This document shows positions 60,140 to 64,000 of a stretch of 64,000 bases of DNA, piece after piece. Below the pieces are notes generated by a model that worked only from the letters and a program-made list of their open reading frames with translations, was not told the origin of the DNA and ran no database searches. Each line of letters opens with the position of its first letter. The first letter of the stretch is position 1. A program made the translations under genes and the position numbers. Origin of the DNA: Campylobacter sp. RM16192 (lineage in GTDB: Bacteria; Campylobacterota; Campylobacteria; Campylobacterales; Campylobacteraceae); NCBI RefSeq assembly GCF_004803855.2, contig NZ_CP012552.1, positions 1,364,001 through 1,428,000 on the forward strand, read 5' to 3'.

Positions 60140-60189
60140 AAGTATCAATGTTATTATTTAAGCCTACAACAACTATATTGTTGATACTT
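60140..60189. promoter_or_regulatory. Nested inverted repeats upstream of cfbpABC
   Basis: AAGTATCAA (60140-60148) and TTGATACTT (60181-60189) are exact complements, and CAACAA (60167-60172) and TTGTTG (60178-60183) form a second pair inside. The region lies between the divergent rhodanese and cfbpA genes, about 60-110 bases before the cfbpA ATG, upstream of probable -10 boxes. It could be an operator or an RNA hairpin. It does not clearly match a Fur box. Confidence 0.4.
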
Positions 60190-60251
60190 AATATTATTAT
60201 AAGAAATAAATGCTAATATTTTGAGTTTCAATACCATTAAAAAGGATAGAC

Positions 60252-61253
60252 ATGAAAAAAAGCATACTAGCTTTAAGTTTGCTAGCAAGTTTTGCACTTG
60301 CTGCTGAAATAAACATATATTCTGCTCGCCACTATGACGCTGACACGCAACTTTATAAGTTATTTGAAGAAAAAACTGGAATTAAAGTAAACGCAACTCA
60401 AGCAAAAGGTGGAGAGCTTATTAAAAAGCTTGAGGTAGAGGGCGATAGCTCTATAGCAGACCTTTTCATTACTGCGGATGCAGGAAATTTCCACACAGCT
60501 AAGAAAAAAGGCGTATTGCAATCCGTAAAATCGCAAACTCTAGAAAAAATCGTTCCGGTTCAATATAGAGATGCAGAGGGTTGCTGGTTTGCAATATCAA
60601 AAAGAGCTAGAATTATAGCTTACGATAAGAGAAATTTTGATCCAAGTATTATTAAAAACTACGAAGATCTAACCAAGCCTGAGCTAAAAGGCAAACTTCT
60701 AATAAGAAGCGCGACAGCAGCATACAATACATCTCTTCTAGCTTCAATAATAGAGAGTCAAGGCATGGACGCTGCTAGTAAATGGGCTAAAGGCACTCTA
60801 GCCAACCTGGCTCGCGATCCAAAAGGTGGAGATAGAGACCAAGCTAAAGCAATATTTGCAGGCGAGGGTCAAGTAGCAGTAATGAACACTTACTACATCG
60901 GACTTATGCTAAATTCTCCAAAGCCTGAAGATGTAGAGGTCGCTAAAATTTTAGGAGTAATATTCCCTAATCAAGACAACCGCGGAACACACGTAAATAT
61001 AAGTGGTATAGCACTGACAAAAGCTGCTAAAAATAAAGAGAATGCTATCAAATTTATGGAATTCATAGTAAGTCCTGAGGCTCAAAAGATACTTGCGGGC
61101 ATTAACTACGAATACCCTGTAAATACAGCAGTAGAGCCAAGCGATACAATCAAAGCGTTTGGAAAATTCAAAGAGGACTCAACTCCACTTTATAAATCTG
61201 TAGAAAAAATAAGCGAAGCCGTAAAAATATTTGATATGGCTGGCTGGAAATAA
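60252..61253 (+). CDS. cfbpA: Ferric iron ABC transporter, substrate-binding protein
   Basis: The 333-residue periplasmic protein (signal MKKSILALSLLASFALA) binds Fe(III) for uptake. The candidate ligands, matching those known for C. jejuni cFbpA, are His27 and Tyr28 in SARHYDAD, Tyr158 in ATAAYNTSL and Tyr214-Tyr215 in MNTYYIGLM (precursor numbering). The fold is the FbpA/FutA type. It is followed directly by the permease and ATPase genes. Fur, encoded at 37226-37681, probably represses this operon, as in relatives. Confidence 0.95.
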   Translation: MKKSILALSLLASFALAAEINIYSARHYDADTQLYKLFEEKTGIKVNATQAKGGELIKKLEVEGDSSIADLFITADAGNFHTAKKKGVLQSVKSQTLEKIVPVQYRDAEGCWFAISKRARIIAYDKRNFDPSIIKNYEDLTKPELKGKLLIRSATAAYNTSLLASIIESQGMDAASKWAKGTLANLARDPKGGDRDQAKAIFAGEGQVAVMNTYYIGLMLNSPKPEDVEVAKILGVIFPNQDNRGTHVNISGIALTKAAKNKENAIKFMEFIVSPEAQKILAGINYEYPVNTAVEPSDTIKAFGKFKEDSTPLYKSVEKISEAVKIFDMAGWK

Positions 61254-62801
61254 GTGAATATCAAATTTTGGGCGATTACGGTCGCCCTCATCATCCTAGT
61301 CCCTATTATCAGCATTTTTTTCGAGATAGCTTTTGGAGACTACTCCAATTTAGAGCATTTTTTTAAATATCTATTTTTAAGGTATATTCAAGGCACTTTT
61401 TTAGTAGCTTTCGGGGTCTTGGCTCTAAGTGCCACAATAGCCGTTATTTCGGCATGGATAGTAGCCAACTACCGATTTCCTTTTGCAAATTTCTTTGAAT
61501 ATGCCCTAATGCTTCCGCTTGCCATACCAGCTTATATATTTAGCTTTTGCTATGTCGGAATAATGGAGTTTCAAGGCTATTTTCATAAAATTTTCGGCTT
61601 TAGACTTGATTTTATGAATATTTACGGAGCCATTTTCGTACTCTCGCTATCACTTTATCCATATATCTATATGTTTGCAAAAACTTCCTTTAAAACTCAG
61701 TCAAAAGTACTTTTTGACGTATGTAAAATTTATAAACTATCTCAGTTTAAAATCTTTAAAGTAGCAGTGATGCTCTCTAGACCGGCCATTATAGGCGGAG
61801 CAATGCTTGTTTTAATGGAGACCTTAAGCGATTACGGCACGGTGGCTTATTACGGAGTGACAACATTTAGCGCAGGGATATTTAAACTATGGTTTGACTT
61901 AGGAGACTCATACTCCGCATCTATTTTGGCTGCGATGCTAATGGTTTTAGTATTTGTCATAATGATATTTGAGCATATCAATAAAAACTCAAAAGGTTAT
62001 AGCTTCAATACGCACAATATCGCAAAAACAACAGCCAAAAGCGAACTTGGAAATATAGGCAAAATTTTAGCTTTCTTATGGTGCTTTGTAATTTTTTGTT
62101 TGGCATTTTTATTTCCTGTTGTCTGGCTTGTTTATTGGAGCATAATGACGATTCAAGATTTCAAGCTAGAATTTATAACCATGGCTGGAAATTCGCTTCT
62201 AATGGCTATCATAAGTGCAATTTTAATAACTTTTATTAGCTTCTTTCTAGTATTTTCAACAAGAATTATCAAAAACAATAAGCTAAATACATTCTTGCTA
62301 AAAACTACCTCTCTTGGCTATGCACTCCCAGGGGCAAGCATAGGCCTATGCGTGATGATAGTATTCGGATATATAGATAGAAATTTTGGCACTCAATTTT
62401 TATCAGCCTCGTTTGTCGTATTGATCTTTGGCTATATTGTAAGATTTTTAGCGACTTCAGTATATGCTGTAGAGAGCGGCTATGCAAAAATTCCAAAAAA
62501 TATAGATGATGCGAGCTTGCTTCTTAACAAATCCAAATTCACGCTTTTTTTCAAAGTGCACCTTCCTCTGTTAAGGCACTTTTTCTTTCTTTCGTTGATT
62601 GTAGTTTTTATAGACATTGTAAAAGAGCTGCCATTAAGCTTGATACTGCGTCCGCTTGGCTTTGAAACTCTTAGTATTAGAGCATTTTTCTATGCCACAG
62701 ATGAAAGACTATATGCGGCGGCATTACCATCTTTACTGATAGTTTTGCTATCTTTAGCGGCAGTAATTTGGCTTGAAATAATATCTAGGAAAAAAGCATA
62801 A
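61254..62801 (+). CDS. cfbpB: Ferric iron ABC transporter, permease
   Basis: The 515-residue membrane protein has about 12 helices in two halves, each a permease module, the FbpB/ThiP-type fusion. Typical segments are PLAIPAYIFSFCYVGIMEFQ in the first half and YALPGASIGLCVMIVFGYID in the second, with EAA-loop-like DDASLLLNKSKFTLFFKVHL. It starts with GTG directly after the cfbpA stop. Its stop overlaps the start of cfbpC by one base. Confidence 0.93.
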   Translation: MNIKFWAITVALIILVPIISIFFEIAFGDYSNLEHFFKYLFLRYIQGTFLVAFGVLALSATIAVISAWIVANYRFPFANFFEYALMLPLAIPAYIFSFCYVGIMEFQGYFHKIFGFRLDFMNIYGAIFVLSLSLYPYIYMFAKTSFKTQSKVLFDVCKIYKLSQFKIFKVAVMLSRPAIIGGAMLVLMETLSDYGTVAYYGVTTFSAGIFKLWFDLGDSYSASILAAMLMVLVFVIMIFEHINKNSKGYSFNTHNIAKTTAKSELGNIGKILAFLWCFVIFCLAFLFPVVWLVYWSIMTIQDFKLEFITMAGNSLLMAIISAILITFISFFLVFSTRIIKNNKLNTFLLKTTSLGYALPGASIGLCVMIVFGYIDRNFGTQFLSASFVVLIFGYIVRFLATSVYAVESGYAKIPKNIDDASLLLNKSKFTLFFKVHLPLLRHFFFLSLIVVFIDIVKELPLSLILRPLGFETLSIRAFFYATDERLYAAALPSLLIVLLSLAAVIWLEIISRKKA

Positions 62802-63724
62802 TGGAAATTTTAAATATTAGAAATTTAAACAAGAAATTTAATAACATAGAAGTTTTGAAACATATAAATTTGACGCTAAAAGAAGGTGAAATTTTAAGTA
62901 TTTTGGGCGAAAGTGGATGTGGCAAAAGCACTCTTTTGAGAATTATAGCTGGACTTGAGACAAAAGATAGCGGAGATATAGAGCTTAAAAAAGGTTGTGG
63001 TGTGGCTATGATGTTTCAAAACTATGCTCTTTTTCCACACTTAAATGTCTATAAAAATATAGAATTCGCTCTTTCAAAAATGCCTAAAAATGAACGCGAT
63101 ATAGAGATAAAAAGTCTACTTGAGAAATTTAAAATAAAAGATTTAAAAAATAAGATGTGTGATCAAATTTCAGGAGGACAGGCTCAACGCGTGGCATTTG
63201 CAAGAGCGGTGGCAAACAAAGAGAAGCTTTTATTGCTTGATGAGCCGTTTGCAAACCTAGATCACAATCTCCGCCATACTTTAAGATCCGAATTAAAACA
63301 GATGATCAAACAAAACGGTCTAAGTGCTATTATGGTAACTCACGATAAAGAAGATGCTTTTATGCTAAGTGATAAAATTGCGCTTATTAAAAATGGTATT
63401 ATTTTAGATATTGGCACACCTAAAGAACTCTATTTTCATCCTAGTAATTTCGAGGTGGCAAAATTTTTAGGCGAGATGAACTCTGTGGCAGGATACAATA
63501 TAGAAGTGCTTCCAGATGAATTTAAGCAGTGGCTTAAAAACAAGAGATATATGTTTAGACCAGAACAAATTATAAGCGGCAACAAATTTGAAGCAAATGT
63601 ATTAAGTTACCGATTTTTAGGTGCATTTTATGAGCTTGAATTGGAATTTAAGAATGTAAAATTTAAAAGCATCATAAGCTCAAATATTGAAATAAGTGAT
63701 AAATTTAGCTTTGACCTCAACTAA
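62801..63724 (+). CDS. cfbpC: Ferric iron ABC transporter, ATP-binding protein
   Basis: The 307-residue ATPase has Walker A GESGCGKST, Q loop MFQNYALF, the signature ISGGQAQRVAFARA, Walker B LLLLDEPFAN and H loop VTHDKEDA. A short C-terminal TOBE-like domain follows (from about 255). It powers uptake with CfbpAB. The ATPase ends a three-gene operon, and a lipoprotein gene follows after 52 bases. Confidence 0.95.
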   Translation: MEILNIRNLNKKFNNIEVLKHINLTLKEGEILSILGESGCGKSTLLRIIAGLETKDSGDIELKKGCGVAMMFQNYALFPHLNVYKNIEFALSKMPKNERDIEIKSLLEKFKIKDLKNKMCDQISGGQAQRVAFARAVANKEKLLLLDEPFANLDHNLRHTLRSELKQMIKQNGLSAIMVTHDKEDAFMLSDKIALIKNGIILDIGTPKELYFHPSNFEVAKFLGEMNSVAGYNIEVLPDEFKQWLKNKRYMFRPEQIISGNKFEANVLSYRFLGAFYELELEFKNVKFKSIISSNIEISDKFSFDLN

Positions 63725-63776
63725 AATATTAACTAAATTCTCATAAAATATACAGAATAAAACAAAAGGCTATTTT

Positions 63777-64000
63777 ATGAATAAAATTTCAATATCTGCA
63801 ATACTGCTAACTCTACTTTTATCAGGATGCTCTGATGGCAAACAAGCTAAAGAGATAGTTGATTCCACAAAAGATGCTGCCAACAAAATAATAGAAAAAG
63901 GCTCTAACGCTGCAAAAGATGTCATTGATAAAACCTCAGAAATAAAAGGAAGCACTCAAGATATCATAGGTGCAGTTACTGATAAGGCTATAAAAAGTGC
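63777..64000 (+). CDS. Lipoprotein, cut by the right edge
   Basis: The frame starts with ATG at 63777 (AAAGGC 11 bases upstream). It has a lipoprotein signal MNKISISAILLTLLLSGC with the lipid Cys at residue 18. The remaining visible part (to residue 74) is a helical, charged sequence with repeated Ala-Ala-x-x-(I/V)-I-(D/E)-K units (AANKIIEKGSNAAKDVIDKT). Such repeats resemble late-embryogenesis-type or apolipoprotein-like helices. I do not recognise the protein. It may be co-transcribed with cfbpABC. Confidence 0.65.
   Translation, partial: MNKISISAILLTLLLSGCSDGKQAKEIVDSTKDAANKIIEKGSNAAKDVIDKTSEIKGSTQDIIGAVTDKAIKS

Noticed and set aside
60190-60251. A Fur box directly upstream of cfbpA
   Set aside because: The DNA is AT-rich and loosely similar to many Fur sites, but I could not find a convincing 19-bp inverted repeat. 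Fur control of cfbpA is inferred from relatives only.

Overview
The window is AT-rich chromosomal DNA from a Campylobacter-type epsilonproteobacterium. The basis is gene content and order. Several blocks match the gene order I recall from Campylobacter jejuni: pckA-pycB-two NSS symporters-atpE; pnp-PRTase-lptD-RDD-purD; guaA-uvrC; dnaJ-racR-racS-recR; gatC-cvpA-fur-lysS-glyA-DUF1882-SPOR-aroE; mutS2-murC-CN hydrolase-xseB-guaB-gatA-ileS; and cfbpABC. Some features differ from C. jejuni as I recall it: a pilT-like ATPase between gatC and cvpA, a short-form hisG, metX, TRAP permeases and an AIPR-family defence gene. These suggest a non-jejuni species, but I cannot name it.

Layout. 1-8110 (- strand): start of pckA, pycB, a secreted DUF4139 protein, and a transporter operon of two NSS symporters plus TRAP dctQ and dctM. 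8366-8801 (+): atpE and tRNA-Leu(GAG). 8877-19023 (-): universal stress protein, pnp, PRTase, lptD, RDD protein, purD, a 6S-like RNA, hemD, a DNA glycosylase, a YjbR protein and a double cupin. 19164-21607: a small AT-rich insertion next to guaA, holding an AIPR gene broken by an in-frame stop. 21596-30547: guaA, a tiny lipoprotein, a DciA-like gene, uvrC, dnaJ, racRS, recR and an unlinked TRAP binding protein. 30729-39729: pyk (+), then the gatC-to-aroE operon (-). 39852-42977 (+): a YfgM/BamB-like pair, an unknown gene, coaX and hisG. 42982-46712 (-): dapE, a GGDEF/EAL protein and a LysE exporter. 46766-58465 (-): a long compact operon from ileS to mutS2. 58596-64000: cinA-like gene, periplasmic rhodanese, the cfbpABC ferric iron importer and the start of a lipoprotein gene.

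How the genes fit together. PycB, PckA and pyruvate kinase form the PEP-pyruvate-oxaloacetate node. The NSS and TRAP transporters probably bring in amino acids and organic acids that feed it. Fur and the cfbpABC importer belong to iron supply. LptD, the BamB-like lipoprotein, the YfgM-like protein, MurC and the SPOR protein serve the envelope. UvrC, RecR, MutS2, XseB and the glycosylase serve DNA repair.

The main accessory signal is the 2.4 kb segment downstream of guaA. It is bounded by a repeat of the guaA 3' end, and the probable original guaA terminator now lies on its far side. It carries one recognisable gene, an AIPR-type phage-defence gene with a TAA at codon 52, and no integrase. Other oddities are a nitrilase-family protein with Gly where the catalytic Cys should be, a GGDEF domain reading GADQF, and two small membrane or lipoprotein genes easily missed by gene callers. 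I saw no complete new multi-gene system.
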